DNA of 64,000 bases from Nelumbo lutea (taxonomy: Eukaryota; Streptophyta; Magnoliopsida; Proteales; Nelumbonaceae): the NCBI GenBank assembly GCA_022828595.1, contig JAKGHH010000007.1:40424356-40488355 (forward strand), given 5' to 3'. Both the position numbers and the translations under genes were made by a program. This document shows, piece after piece, positions 1 through 11,073 of this stretch (within the stretch, counting starts at the first letter, position 1; each line of letters begins with the position of its first letter). A model generated the notes under the pieces. The model worked only from the letters and a program-made list of their open reading frames with translations. It was not told the origin of the DNA and searched no databases.

Positions 1-1041
1 AATGCCCAATTTTAAATAGTTAAAACTGCAAAAGCCCTTTTTAAAGGATAAAGCTATATGGGTCGAACTAGGTAACCCGAATTTAGCCCATATACCTAGA
101 TAATATTAATGGTTAATATTATGGAATTTTAACGGGCTTCCAATGGGCCTTACAGATATTTAATTGATTGGATCAATTTATCCCTACATGAGATGTATGG
201 ATGTGTGATGTGCTGCATACATGGGCCATAAGTACTTGGCCCATGCTCATTCGACAGTGGCTCTTGCGCACATCATGGCTGAATGCACATCATTGCCATG
301 GTGTCCCTTTTTGGTCATTGGATGACTTCCCTTAGTGGTGGGCCCCACACCTCATCAAGAGGTCACGTGCGGAACCCTAGTCGATTTAAGGCCCATCCAA
401 ATCTGGCTTTATGAAAGTCAGTGGGAGCCACTTTGGTTTGACCTAAATCAAACTAGGGCGTAATTTTGTTCCCTCCAGCTAATATGAGTGCATGTGATAG
501 GGAGAGTCATATGATGAACTCTCTAATGGCCTTCCATCATTAGCATGAGGATGGGTCCTTCAGTAATGAGGAAACGCACCAGAAAATGGGCTATCCATTT
601 GCTGTTGGGCTTGTCTGAATGTTTCATAAGATGATAGGGGCGTCATAGACCGATGTGGGAGGGGCTTCACCAGAAAATGGGAACTCTCTCACGGTACCTT
701 GGCGTTCACGAATATGATGGTTAAGCACTCACTGGATAGAAAGGTTTACCTGAAAACGGCTCTGAACCTTGTCTGACAGAGGCCAAAGGGAAAACTCATA
801 TGATGAGTGGATTTGATCCTTCATAGAAAAGTGGTGGGGTTATGCAGTTGAAACAGTTGGCTCCATGCACCCTATGTGATTTCCCACATTTCTAGAGACA
901 ACCCATAGTCTCCGTCACTGAAGAAGGAGGAAAATCTCAAAGATGAATAAATGGAAATGGATCGTAGATTAAAATCCATATCTATGAAATGAACATGAAT
1001 CAAATTAGGTTGTGGACTGATGTTTGCTCTTTTATCAGAAA
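1..1041 (+). other. Untranslated leader of element A
   Basis: No long open frame is present between the missing 5' LTR and the gag start. Positions 622-705 form a block almost identical in elements B, C and E. The 14-mer CACCAGAAAATGGG occurs twice, at 577-590 and 668-681. In long-leader copia elements this region is expected to carry packaging and translation signals; that role is inference here. Confidence 0.8.
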
Positions 1042-1848
1042 ATGGCAAACGGATCTTTTGCAAAGCTTCTTGATGACAACAAGCTTAAGGGACCAAACTA
1101 CACCGACTGGTACAGGAAACCTTATGCTGGTCCTAGCTTCAGAAAAGCTAGACAAAGTGGCAAAGAATCCTACCCCACAGCGTTCGGGAGATAGGGCTTC
1201 TGAGGCCCGAAGGAGAGACTATCAGGAATGGGAGGAGAAAAACTCCCTAGCCCGGTGTTACATCATCGCTTCCTTAGACAACCCGATACAGAGGCATTCA
1301 ATCATAATGAACTTGCCAAGGACATATTGGACAGCTTGAGGACGATGTATGAAGAGCAGAATTGTTCTACTCGGCAAAAGGTCTTGAAGCAGTTCATGAC
1401 CACTCAAATGTCCAAGGGCCAACAAGTTCATGACCATTGTCTTCGGATGATGGGTTACATCAACGAACTAGAGGCTCTTGGATCCGGGCTAGATCTCGCA
1501 ACCCAAATAGACACTATCCTTAATTCTTTGCCTCCTTCCTTTAATCCATTCATCATGAACTATAACATGAACAAGCTGAATGTCGGCTTGCAAGAGCTCA
1601 ACAATATGTTGCAAAGAGTTGAAGAACTGATTAAAAAGGATGAGCCTATAGCTTTGCTTGTTGAAGCTAGCAAAACAGGCAAGAGAAAGAGGAAGGCAAA
1701 GAAGCCTCAGAAGAAAGCCAGCAAGGGAAAAAGGTAGAAGAAAGACAAAGCATCAGATGCATGTCACTTCTGCAAGAAGACCGGCCACTAGAAACGGAAA
1801 TGTCCTGCCTACCTGGAATCCAAGAAAGGTAATTTTGAAACTTGTGTT
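1042..1848 (+). pseudogene. gag of element A, disrupted
   Basis: The start ATG at 1042 gives MANGSFAKLLDDNKLKG, the same start context as in all sister copies. It is a copia-type capsid/nucleocapsid protein that would package the element RNA. An extra A near 1118 shifts the frame in the motif W-Y-R-N-L; a second small indel follows at about 1295-1305. From about 1300 the frame is open again through LNSLPPSFNPFIMNYNMNKL to a lysine-rich tail. A TAG at 1735-1737 replaces the CAG seen in B, and a TAG at 1789-1791 replaces the Trp inside the CCHC zinc knuckle (CHFCKKTGH then stop, KRKC). Not functional. Confidence 0.88.
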
Positions 1849-4791
1849 ATAGAAACCAATTTATTGGTAGCTTCTGCGCCCTGGTGTATTGACTCCGGGG
1901 CTTCAACTCATGTGTGTAACTCACTGCAAGGGTTCAAGATAAGCAGAAGGCTGAGTGAAGGAGAAGTCACTCTCTACTTGGGGACTACTGCAACTGTTGC
2001 AGCCACGACAATAGGAACCGTGGAGTTAATTTTTAGAGAAGGAAAAATTGTACTCAAAGATTGTCTTTATGTACAAAACTTAAGAAGAAATTTGATTTCT
2101 GTTTCAAAATTGTGTGCAGATGGTTATTCTGTCTTCTTTAGTAATACGATTACTATTAAAAGAAATAACAGATTCATCGCATACGGGGAACTGGAGAACG
2201 GTCTCTATGTTCTACATCCTTTTCTAGAAACTAACATAACCGAAACTACGTCGACTGAAATCCCCAAGAAAAGAGCCCGTGATACAGTTAATCCCACGTG
2301 TCTGTGGCACTACCGACTTGGCCACATCGGTGTTGACCAAATCACAGGGTTTGTAAAAGATGGTCCTTTGGATTTTCTAACTATAGAAGATCTTCCCACC
2401 TGTGAGCCTTGCCTACAAGGCAAGATGACGAAGCGGCCATTTAACGGTAAACCTGAAAGATGTACAGGCACAGTTGACCTAATACATACTGATGTATGTG
2501 GTCCTCTGAGTGTTAAGACACGAAATCAACACGTGTATTTCATCACCTTCACAAATGATTTCTCACGATATGGTTACGTGTACCTAATGAGACACAAGTC
2601 TGAATCGTTTGAAAAGTTCAAAGAGTTTAGACAAGAGGTTGAGAAAAAATTGGGGAGAGAAATTAAAGCCCTTCGATCTAATCGAGGTGGCGAGTATCTC
2701 TCTGACGAGTTCAGGGACTAGATAAAGGACAATGGGATAGTATCACAATTAGCTCCTCCTACTATACCACAACTTAACGGTGTTTCAGAGAGGAGGAATA
2801 GGACCTTATTGGATATGGTCTGGTCACTTCTCATACACTCAGAGTTACCCACATCCTTTTGGGGTTATGCATTAGAGACTGCGATCTACGTGCTGAATTG
2901 GGTTCCAACCAAATCAGCTCCGAACACTCCATATGAACTTTGGACCGGAAAGAAGCCAAGTGTCAGACACTTGAAGATTTGGGGTTGTCCAGCACACGTT
3001 AAAAGAATGAGTGCGGACAAGTTGGAATCCAAGACCAGCCGTTGCCTATTTGTAGGCAACCAAAAGGCTTTGTAGGTTACATTTTCTATGACCCAAGTGA
3101 GTAGAAAGTGTTCTGCAGTCGAAATGCCCAGTTCATGGAGACCGATTATATCCTGGACACCCATCGTTAGGAAATTGTTCTTGATGAGGAGAGCCCAAGA
3201 GCAGTGGGAGATGTCCCACAAGTTCCAGGTAGTGACCAACCTAGAAGATCCACTTGGGTATCCAGGCCACCAGTCCGTTATGGTTATGACCAGGATAGTT
3301 ACCAGGTGGAAACCTTGACTAGTGAGGAGGATCCCGTGACTTACGCAGAAGCTATGTTGGACATAGATTCCCAGAAGTGGATGGAGGCCATGAGAGCAGA
3401 GATGGACTCAATGGAGACCAATGGAGTCTGGACTCTAGTAGATCCGCCCTCTGGGGTAAAAGCAATTGGTTGCAAATGGATTTACAAGAGGAAGAAGGGC
3501 CCCGATGGTAGAGTTGAGACCTTCAAAGCTCGTCTGGTGGCGAAAGGGTACACTTAGAAAGAGGGCATCGATTATGAGGAAACCTTTTCACTTGTGGCCA
3601 TGCTTAAATCCATTAGGATCCTGCTAGCCGTAGAAGCATACTATGATTATGAGATTTGGCAAATAGATGTAAAAACTGCATTCCTGAATGGAGATCTTAC
3701 TGAAGATATCTATATGCAGCAGTCGCAAGGCTTCATAGCTGCAGGTCAGGAAAACATGGCATGTAAACTTAATAGATCCATTTATGGACTTAAGCAAGCT
3801 TCTAGAAGTTGGAACATCCATTTTGACTCTGCCGTCAAATCGTTTGACTTTGAGCAGAATCCGGATGAACCCTGTGTTTACAGGAAGTACAGTGGAGATA
3901 AGGTTACCTTCTTGGTTCTGTATGTAGATAGCATTCTACTCATTTGGAATGATGTAGGAATGTTGACTACGGTAAAAGTATGGCTTTCACAGCAATTCTC
4001 CATGAAAGATCTTGGAGAGGCCTCCTATATACTGGGTCTTCGACTCTATAGAGATAGATCGAAGCGGTTAATAGGATTATCCCAATCTGCCTACATTGAC
4101 AAAATAGTCAAAAGATACAGCATGGAAAACTCCAAGAAAGGAAATGTTCCTTTCAGGCATGGAGTCACTCTCTCCAAGAAGATGTTTCCCAAGACTTCTG
4201 AGGAGATTGATGGCATGAAGGACGTTCTCTATGCCTCTTCCGTAGGGAGCATCATGTATGCCATGCTGTGCACTCGCCCTGACATTGCTCAAATAGTGAG
4301 TGTAGTAAGCAGATTTCATGCCAGCCCAGGGCAGGGGCATTGGACAAGTATGAAAAACATACTTAAGTACCTTCGGAGGACAAAAGAGTTTTGTCTAGTA
4401 TTTGATGGTAGCTCACTATAGATCCAAGGGTATACAGATGCCGATTTCCAGTCGGATCCAGATGATAGAAAGTCTACATCTGGGTATGTTTTAATGATAT
4501 GATCGTGTGCTGTTTGCTGGAAAAGCAGCAAACAGGGGTCCACTGCAGACTCCACGACCGAGGCCGAGTACATTGCCGCAAGTGAGGCTGCCAAGGAAGC
4601 CGTGTGGATGAAAAAGTTCGTTCACGAGTTGGGAGTAGTTCCATCAAACACATCATCCATCCCATTGTTGTGTGACAACAATAGAGCTATTGCTCTGGCT
4701 AAGGAGCCACGAGCCCACTCGAAGTCGAAACACATCGAGAGGAAGTACCATGTACTGAGGGAGATTGTTGGTAGAAGGGACATCCTGATTC
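1849..4791 (+). pseudogene. pol of element A: protease, integrase, RT, RNase H (interrupted)
   Basis: Protease is recognised by CIDSGAST near 1890. The longest open piece is 1864-2721 and covers protease plus the integrase zinc region (WHYRLGHIGVD then CEPC) and the first part of the core (HTDVCGP). Stops and shifts follow at 2719, near 3055, at 3102-3104 and at 3555. RT runs from about 3300 to 4250 with ETFSLVAMLKSIRILL and GLKQASRSWN; the catalytic box reads YVDSILLIWND instead of YVDD. RNase H (TDADFQSD, near 4434) has stops before and inside it. The frame is cut at 4791 by the solo LTR and resumes at 6409. Dead polyprotein of normal domain order. Confidence 0.9.
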
Positions 4792-6403
4792 TGATGAACA
4801 TACAATTTATCTATAATTTTTGAGGACTTTAGCATGGATTTTTATGCCGGTTTTATTAATTTTTGCCTTAATTTAGCTTAATGCTAAGAATAAGTTCAGG
4901 GATAATCAATCCAAGAAAAGGAAGGAATAAGGCAAGAAAAGAAGGTTCAAAAAGACCAATTTCAGTCCAGCCCGGTCGTGGAAGCAAGAGAAAGCACTTC
5001 GGCCCAAAAAGAGCAAGTGAATTCCTTGAGAAAACCCAAGAAAATAAAGCCTAGCTATGAGTAGAATTTGGCCCAGCAAGGAAGGCCCATTTTTAGCCCA
5101 AATAACAGCCTAGAGTGTAGCCCACATGAGCTCAAAAGCAAGCTAAGATGTAGCCCAAATAGCAGCCCAAAGGGAGCTAGGGGCGGCAACTCCTAGATGT
5201 TTCTTGAAGAGAAGGAGGGAGCACTCTAGAAGGTTCATGAGGGGTGTAATACACCCCATTCTAGAGGCTTCAAGAAGGGGCAAGAGCCCCCTTGAAAAAC
5301 TATATAAGGAGGCCTCTAGGAGGGGAGAAAGTTGTTCAATTGCTTGAGAGGAAGGCTCTCCCACTCTTAGAGGTTCGGCCACCTTAAGAGAAGAGAAGAG
5401 AAGAAGGCTAGGCACAAGGAAGAAGAAGAAGAAGGACTGAAGAAAGTTCAAGACAAGCAAGCTAGAAGAAGAAGGTGAGTTCGAATTGAGGGTTTGTGAT
5501 TCAAAGATCTTTTGTAATAAATCATTTGTAGTTTCATTCTCTTTTGATTTGAATTCAGTTTCTTTGTTATATTTTCTTTCTTCTTTCTCCTTGTTTCCAT
5601 TCTTCCTTGATGTATTTCAGCTTGTAAAATTTCAGTTCAGCAATCTAATTCTTTTTGATTCATTCAAATGGTCATGAATTGTACTTGAAGTTTCTTGAAT
5701 AAGGGTGTTATTGTAGAGTAATTCGGCCAACTAACCTTCAAAGCTCAGATCTGAATTCTCAGATCTGAGATTGCAAGATCTGAATTGCTTGAAAGAGAAT
5801 TCAGATCTGCAATTTTCAGATTGGCTGAATTAATCTACAGCTTGGAATTCCTAGAGTGCTTGAGAGAGACTCTAGGAATTCAGATCTACTATTCAAGAAC
5901 TGAATTGAGTGCAAGGTTAGAGATAACTTGCACAATTCAGTTGGTGATCAATTCAGATTTGAATTGATGCCTTAGAAGTGTTTGAAGAAATGCATGCATG
6001 GGGATTAGATTCTTGCTAGAGATAGAAGAACCGTCACTCTTGCATAGGATGAACATGTGCTTGAGAGAGACTGTTCATGACCTTGGGGTTTTACCAAACC
6101 AAGGCTCAATCATGATTTATTCGAATGATCCAAATTGATAGATTGCTGAATTCTGAGATTGACATTTACTGCTTACTCTTCTAACCTGATTTGAAGGCAA
6201 TTGGGCCAATGATTTAGATAGATTTTAATTTAGTATTTTTTTTAGCTTTCATTAAAATGTTGATTATTTGTTGATCAGATAAGAAGTACTCAATTTAGCA
6301 TTGGTAATTGTTTCCTAAATCCTCGTGGGAATGATACTTCACTCACTACTTTATTACTTGAACGACTAGTGCACTTGCTAGTGTCACAATGAGCCACACA
6401 TCA
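4792..6403. mobile_element. Solo LTR (1612 bp), probably Ty3/gypsy Tat/Athila-like, nested in element A
   Basis: The insert begins TGATGAACATAC and ends GAGCCACACATCA, so it has TG...CA ends within the inverted repeat TGATG/CATCA. It is flanked by a perfect 5-bp duplication GATTC (4787-4791 and 6404-6408), and the RNase H reading of element A joins across it. No primer site, polypurine tract or coding domain is present, which is what remains after LTR-LTR recombination. A TATA box (TATATAAGG) lies at 5301-5309. The terminal stretch around 6340-6385 resembles the ends of Tat/Athila LTRs; the superfamily call is inference. Confidence 0.88.
5301..5309 (+). promoter_or_regulatory. TATA box of the solo LTR
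   Basis: TATATAAGG sits about 510 bp into the LTR, preceded by a GA-rich/AG-rich tract and followed by purine-rich sequence, as expected at a U3/R border. It fixes the likely transcription direction of the LTR as left to right. Confidence 0.55.
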
Positions 6404-6408
6404 GATTC

Positions 6409-6524
6409 AGAAGGTAGCATCAGTGGAAAATGTAGCAGAGCCATTGACAAAGCCATTATCACAGAAAGTGTTTGAGAAACACGTGGAAAGCATGGGACTC
6501 CGGCTAGTACCTGATTGGACCTAA
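6409..6524 (+). pseudogene. C-terminal end of element A pol, separated by the solo LTR
   Basis: The frame continues from 4791 as QKVASVENVAEPLTKPLSQK and ends ESMGLRLVPDWT with stop TAA at 6522-6524. The same tail occurs in B (stop 27314-27316), which shows that the 1.6-kb insert is not part of the element. Confidence 0.9.
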
Positions 6525-6538
6525 GTGCAAGTGGCAGC

Positions 6539-8487
6539 TGTTAGACAGTTTTGTATGCCCTTAGCTTCAATCATATTGATGTACTTTATGAGTATTGTAA
6601 ATGAATAAAAGTGCATATTTGATTCATGTTCCCTTGGTATGTTTCTGTGTAATACCCTTAAACTGGACACTTAATGAGACTCGTGTTAGTTTAGAATGTT
6701 CACAGCCAGTGGGTCAGTTTGGGGAGACCTATCCTGACAAGGCTAACACTGTGGTGCCACCAAGTCGGTTGGGGTGGCTTGTCTCAGCTACCGGGGTGAG
6801 ACCCTAGGCACATACAGTGTGGGATTAATTGAATCTTTGAACTGGACCAGATTTCCAGTATTGCCCTGGACTTTGGAGATTGATGGGCAAAACCGAAAAG
6901 TTACACCCGACCCCTAGACTCAATTATGATACTGCACTAGGTGTCGGATTGGGCTGTCTTTGATATACCAATCAGTGAGATCCTTAGCGAGGGTCAAAAC
7001 CTAGGTATGTTGGGACAGTTTGAGAATTCATCTGAGTGGGTGATCATAATGACAGGATCAGCCCCTTTGTCAGACAAAGGTAATGATCGGGGATGCACTC
7101 TCACTGATGGAAACCAAGACTGCCGGCAGCCGATTTCAATCGTTGAGATTTGTTTTGCAAAATATATTTTATATGAGATATAAAAAGTATATATATATTA
7201 TGGTTTTGAAATGTTTGCAAAAGGTTTTAATTCCCGGGATCCATACTTGAGAGAGTGCAACACTGTTCCTTGCAGCCGAGGGAGAGGTCCTCTCTTGTCG
7301 GGCCGTGTATGATCATTATGGGCTAAAAGGTTAAGTGTAAGGCCATTGAGGATATTACCTGATGGGCTAATCTTGCATCTGCCCATAGTCCCTGGATGTT
7401 ACAAGGTGGCTTGGCCCAGGGACCACTTAGGGTAACTGTTGGGCCCATAGAGCCCATCTGATGGGTTTCAGGGGGTGCACTGTCCATAACAGTGTATTCG
7501 GCCAGGCCTTGTAACAAAGGCTGGGCTGAACCCATGTGGCTGATGTGTAGATCAATGTTTGGGTCCCACGCCATACAAGGAAGCCCAACTGGGCAGCAGT
7601 TTGGAAGGTTTAATGAATACATAACCCTAAATGGGCCTTAAGCCCATTTTGAACTGGGCTAATTTGATTAGTCTTTAAGGGGCAAATTTTGAGATAAGAT
7701 CAGCTCATAGGATTGGGCCCACACCCTATCCACTCAGAGAGTCCAAGATCTAAATGAGATTTAGATTTGGAAACTTCCTAATTAGATTAGGAACTGGCTG
7801 ATCTAATCTGTAGATAAGATAAGGTTTATCCCTTATCTTAAAGGGACTTCTAATCCAGATATGATTTGGGTTAGCAACTCCTAATGGAATTAGGAGCTGA
7901 TCCCTTTAAGTCTATAAAAGGAAGAGGGGGCGACAGCCTTTAGATAGACAATCACCAGCAACAGTCTTATCTTTAGAGCTGAGATCACAGATGAGAGAAT
8001 TCCGCACCCTACAAATTCTCTCTAACCGCCTCCTTCCTGCAGCCGCCGCCTATAGCAGTTCGATCTCCATTGCTTGGGAGAAATCAAGATCAGATCTTGA
8101 TTCCAACCTTTTGGAGAAAAGATTGGTAGGAGTTGTATTCACTAGCCGCCCAGGTGATTTTTGGGAAGAATCAAGTTCTTAGGAAGGACACTACTGATTC
8201 TGCTCCACCCTACACTGCACCATTTTCAGTGGGAGCAGATTTTGGTTTCTCCCTTGGGCGTGAACACCTCCGTTGAGAGATATTATTTCTCTGTATCAGG
8301 TATTATCTCTCTCTCCTCCTTTTGGTTCAGATCTGGTTCGGTTTATGGTTCAAGAATGATCATTGAAAATATGATTTTCTAAATAGGGAATTCAATTCCC
8401 AGTTGAAGGGAAAGAAAATTTTTTGAAATTCGCCCCCCCTTTATTCTGCAATCTTGGGCGTCCATATGATGGTTTCCTATCCCTTCA
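6539..8487 (+). repeat. 3' LTR of element A (1949 bp)
   Basis: It starts TGTTAGACAGTTTTGTATGC directly after the polypurine-like AAGTGGCAGC and ends TATCCCTTCA. In sister elements the same end is followed by the primer-binding site, which fixes the border. It carries a TA-rich microsatellite near 7187-7199, a palindrome at 7873-7898 and TATAAAA at 7913-7919. No LTR-encoded protein is credible. Confidence 0.93.
7873..7919 (+). promoter_or_regulatory. Core promoter of element A LTR: palindrome plus TATA box
   Basis: CTCCTAATGGAATTAGGAG forms a short hairpin-capable palindrome about 15-20 bp before TATAAAA (7913-7919), followed by a G-rich stretch. The same arrangement is present in both LTRs of B (TATAAAA at 21126-21132 and 28712-28718). 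In D the TATA reads TTACAAAA in both LTRs. Confidence 0.55.
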
Positions 8488-8712
8488 GGTTTTGTCGTTA
8501 CCTAATTAGGTCCTTGTGAGAGCAAGGGGAGCCTCCCACATCCCCACCTCTTACATGGCTAATCAATGGAAGTGGTGTAATTCCAAGTGAACCTAAGGGG
8601 ATTCACACTAGTTGAACCACTAGTTTAGGAAACCTTAGTTTAGCTCCTAGGTCATGTGTTTTACTTGTTTGTGCTTAATTAAAAAAAATTAAAACAAAAT
8701 AAAATAAATTCA
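8488..8712. other. Unassigned spacer
   Basis: AT-rich sequence ending in an A-rich run just before the gag-like ATG at 8713. It may be the leader of the Athila-like element, but I see no LTR end or primer site in it. Confidence 0.4.
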
Positions 8713-9085
8713 ATGGCCGGAGTTTGTGGAATGAGAAACTACTTCCAACCAGAGCCACAGATAGATTGGAACCATGTGTCTCAACAACTGGATAAGATTA
8801 ATGGGATTGCCCAAAGACTTGATCAAGTCCTTGCATTTCGTCAATAAATTGTCCCATACCTAAACTTGTCATCCTACCCAACATGTTCCATCTGTGCCTG
8901 CCAGCCTAGCCCACCAAGCTGATGATTGTCCAACGGTGGCCTAGTTTCTGCCGTTTATCCAAGAACAGGTTCAGGCAGCCTAAAGTTTCTTGAGGCTTAA
9001 TAATGACCCATTTTCAAATACTTACAACCCTGAGTGGAGAAATCACCCTAACTTTTCTTGGACGACACCTCAACCTAACACAATA
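8713..9085 (+). pseudogene. Athila-like (Ty3/gypsy) gag fragment
   Basis: Reading from ATG 8713 gives a short open stretch (MAGVCGMRNYFQPEPQIDWN), then stops. Further on, in shifting frames, there is a zinc-knuckle-like C-S-I-C followed by H-Q-A-D-D-C-P-T (about 8885-8935), and near 9000-9060 SNTYNPEWRNHPNFSW, a motif characteristic of Athila gag proteins. Homology ends near 9085, where inverted Tat-like sequence begins. Short, broken remnant with no LTR recognised. Confidence 0.6.
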
Positions 9086-10898
9086 TCGACGAGAATCCTC
9101 TTGACCAGAAAGTTAGTTACTATGGCCGAAATCACTAGTGTGTCATCATGGGGGACTGTAATCCCATTATGGTCCTCATCCGTAAAGGAGAGGTCCTCAT
9201 GCTGCTTTGGCCTCTTGGGGGCTGGCCCTCGAACGTTCAATTGCCTGGCATAGACCTTGTGGGCCGCAGCCTAGCCCCCGATGTTGACGTCGCTGACCCC
9301 AGTGACCTATTGGCGTTACTACTACTATTGTTGTTGCTGTTATTGCTGGGAGGATGAAGCGTCGGCTTCGCCTTCAACGATTTGCTTCAAGTGTCCCTGG
9401 CATCATGGCTGACGCCACGATGAAACTTCTAGTATTTTTTGGGGTTCCTCTTCATCTTTTCTGGCCACTTCACAAACTTCTCCTCACCTATTTGCATCAG
9501 GATCTGGGTCCGGGAGGAGTTGAGTGGCGTATATTGGCTATAAGTCGTGGTCGGGGCCAACGACTTCTTGTTATCTTTGCCACCATCACCACAACGATCT
9601 TCATTCTTTCTTTTCTTTCCAAATGGCCCATTGTTGTGTTCAGTCTCCTTCTTGTGGTGGCCCCCGGTCGAAGCCTCTTCGGCCGCAGTGTACTTTTAGG
9701 CCTTTTTCAGGAATTCTATCTTCGTCTTCGGTGGGGTCTTGGCGACCGAGAACTTGAGGGTGGAGCCAACTCCGAGTTTGTTGATGGCAGCATGCATTGA
9801 GACCATGGGGTCGAGGTCGTTGACCTCGAGTGCTTCTTTTATAAAGCGGTCTATGTAGGACCATAGGCTCTCGCCTAACTTCTGCTTGATGGACATGAGT
9901 GAGACGACAATCTTTTGGCACTGTCTGCTGCTAATGAAGTGAGCAAGGAACATGTTGGAAAACTACTTCCACAAACTGATTGACCTCGGGGGAATGCTGG
10001 AGAACCAGCGGCATGCTGCCCCATTGAAGGTGGCTTGGAAAGTTCGGCATGTCAAGGCTTCAGAATATCCGTAGAGTATCATGAGCGCTCTGAAACATTC
10101 CATGTGGTCATCATGGTCTGAAGAGTCATCATAGATCTCCAAAGTTGGAGCCTTGAAGTGTGGGGGGAGAGGCTCTGAAAAGATTTCCGGGGTGAACACG
10201 TCCATGCAGCCGATGGAATTGCCATGACTAGCAGAAGTGTCAGCTTGGCTCTCCTTGACTTGGCGGAGCTCATCTCTGATGGCCCTGAGTTCGGCACACA
10301 ATTCAGCCAGCCCCAGATCAGTGGGGGCGTAGGTCCCGCTTTTGTCTTCGCGAACTCGATGGCTATCAGCTTGGATTCTTGAGTACTCTAAGGCTAGCTC
10401 GTGCACTCCCCTACTGGTGCGACAATCGTTCAGAACATTCCAGAGATCTGAGATTGGAGGCAGAGTGATGCGATGTTGGCTCTCACCCCGGGAATGAACT
10501 CTGAGGTGGCTGAGGTGTTTTCCATTGTCCTTGGGAACCTCCCTTCAACGGCGGTGGTGCTGCTCCGAAGGTTGGTGACTACCTTCGGATCGAGCGAACA
10601 GTTCTTCCCTCCGGCTGGGAGGTCGGGTATTCCTCCGATGTGAACTGGCGAGTCAGTTATTGCTTGACTCCAATTGCTCGGCTACCTGATTGTCACCCTG
10701 GTCGAGGGTTGGGGGTTCAACATGCTCGTGTCGGCCCTAGTCGTTTGACACCCCAGCAGGGTGGTCACCTCGAGAGGGACCTCCTGCTCAGGGGCAGACT
10801 TCTTCCATGCACTGAGTGAGGCAGTCCAAACGATCAAGGACAACCTAAAACTGCTTGTATGTGACTAGGTTCTGGTTATTCCTGGTTCTTCGCACCAT
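9086..10898 (-). pseudogene. Tat-like Ty3/gypsy gag and start of protease, inverted fragment
   Basis: On the minus strand the ATG at 10898 (MVRRTRNNQN) opens a degraded gag. Recognisable core segments are HFKAPTLEIYDDSSDHDDH (about 10180), ATFNGAACRWFSSIPP and, after a stop near 9960, FLAHFISSRQCQKI and GESLWSYIDRFIKEALEV. This is the capsid fold of Ty3/gypsy gag proteins (retrotrans_gag). At the 3' end VPHDDTLVISA and KRILVDI mark the start of the aspartic protease, and the sequence stops before the DSG motif could be completed. Many stops. A second fragment of the lineage of element G, in opposite orientation and not obviously part of it. Confidence 0.8.
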
Positions 10899-10960
10899 GA
10901 CTTTGGAACTTATTAGGGCTTAGGGATTTTTCTTCCCGTGAGTTTTAAGGAATTGTCTTA

Positions 10961-10984
10961 GCAACGTCCCCACAAACAATGCCA
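10961..10984 (-). other. Probable primer-binding site of the inverted Tat-like fragment
   Basis: The minus strand reads TGGCATTGTTTGTGGGGACG, close to the TGGCGCC...GGGGACG type of primer site used by Tat elements, just upstream of the gag ATG. It implies that 10985 to about 11073 is the inner end of the corresponding 5' LTR, cut by the copia LTR fragment beyond it. Confidence 0.5.
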
Positions 10985-11073
10985 ATTGTTGGTTCTTGGA
11001 TTAGCTGAGGGCAATAAGGTAAACTCACTCCCAAGTTTTGAAGGCAGGCTGAAGGCTTTGAGGACTCTAAAGC

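Larger units (their letters stand above)
1..8487 (+). mobile_element. Ty1/copia LTR retrotransposon, element A (5' end outside window)
   Basis: The window opens in the untranslated leader: base 10 aligns with base 22471 of element B, so the 5' LTR and about 0.77 kb of leader lie to the left. Order is leader, gag, protease, integrase, reverse transcriptase, RNase H, 3' LTR, as in Ty1/copia. The element is dead, with many stops and frameshifts, and a solo LTR is inserted at 4792-6403. The 3' LTR ends at 8487; the next bases, GGTTT, would be the target duplication but its partner is not visible. LTRs of about 1.9 kb, a leader of over 1.5 kb and a Met-tRNA primer site in sister copies recall the Angela/BARE group; that lineage assignment is an inference. 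Confidence 0.93.

Noticed and set aside
1735..1737. TAG at the same codon in A, C and D as a programmed readthrough stop between capsid and zinc knuckle
   Set aside because: B has CAG and E a sense codon there, the following bases do not match the known strong readthrough context, and CAG-to-TAG changes occur throughout all copies. Decay is the simpler explanation.
5143..5460. Minus-strand frame of 105 codons inside the solo LTR
   Set aside because: Low-complexity, leucine/serine-rich translation of GA-rich LTR sequence; no domain, and the LTR borders explain the region.
7198..7622. Minus-strand frames of 60-160 codons repeated in many LTRs (also near 28223, 33182 and 58510)
   Set aside because: They recur only because the LTR recurs; the frames differ between copies and have no conserved start, stop or domain.
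9148..9800. Plus-strand frames of 69-148 codons, partly hydrophobic
   Set aside because: Shadows of the inverted Tat-like gag, which reads as a known domain on the minus strand over the same bases.
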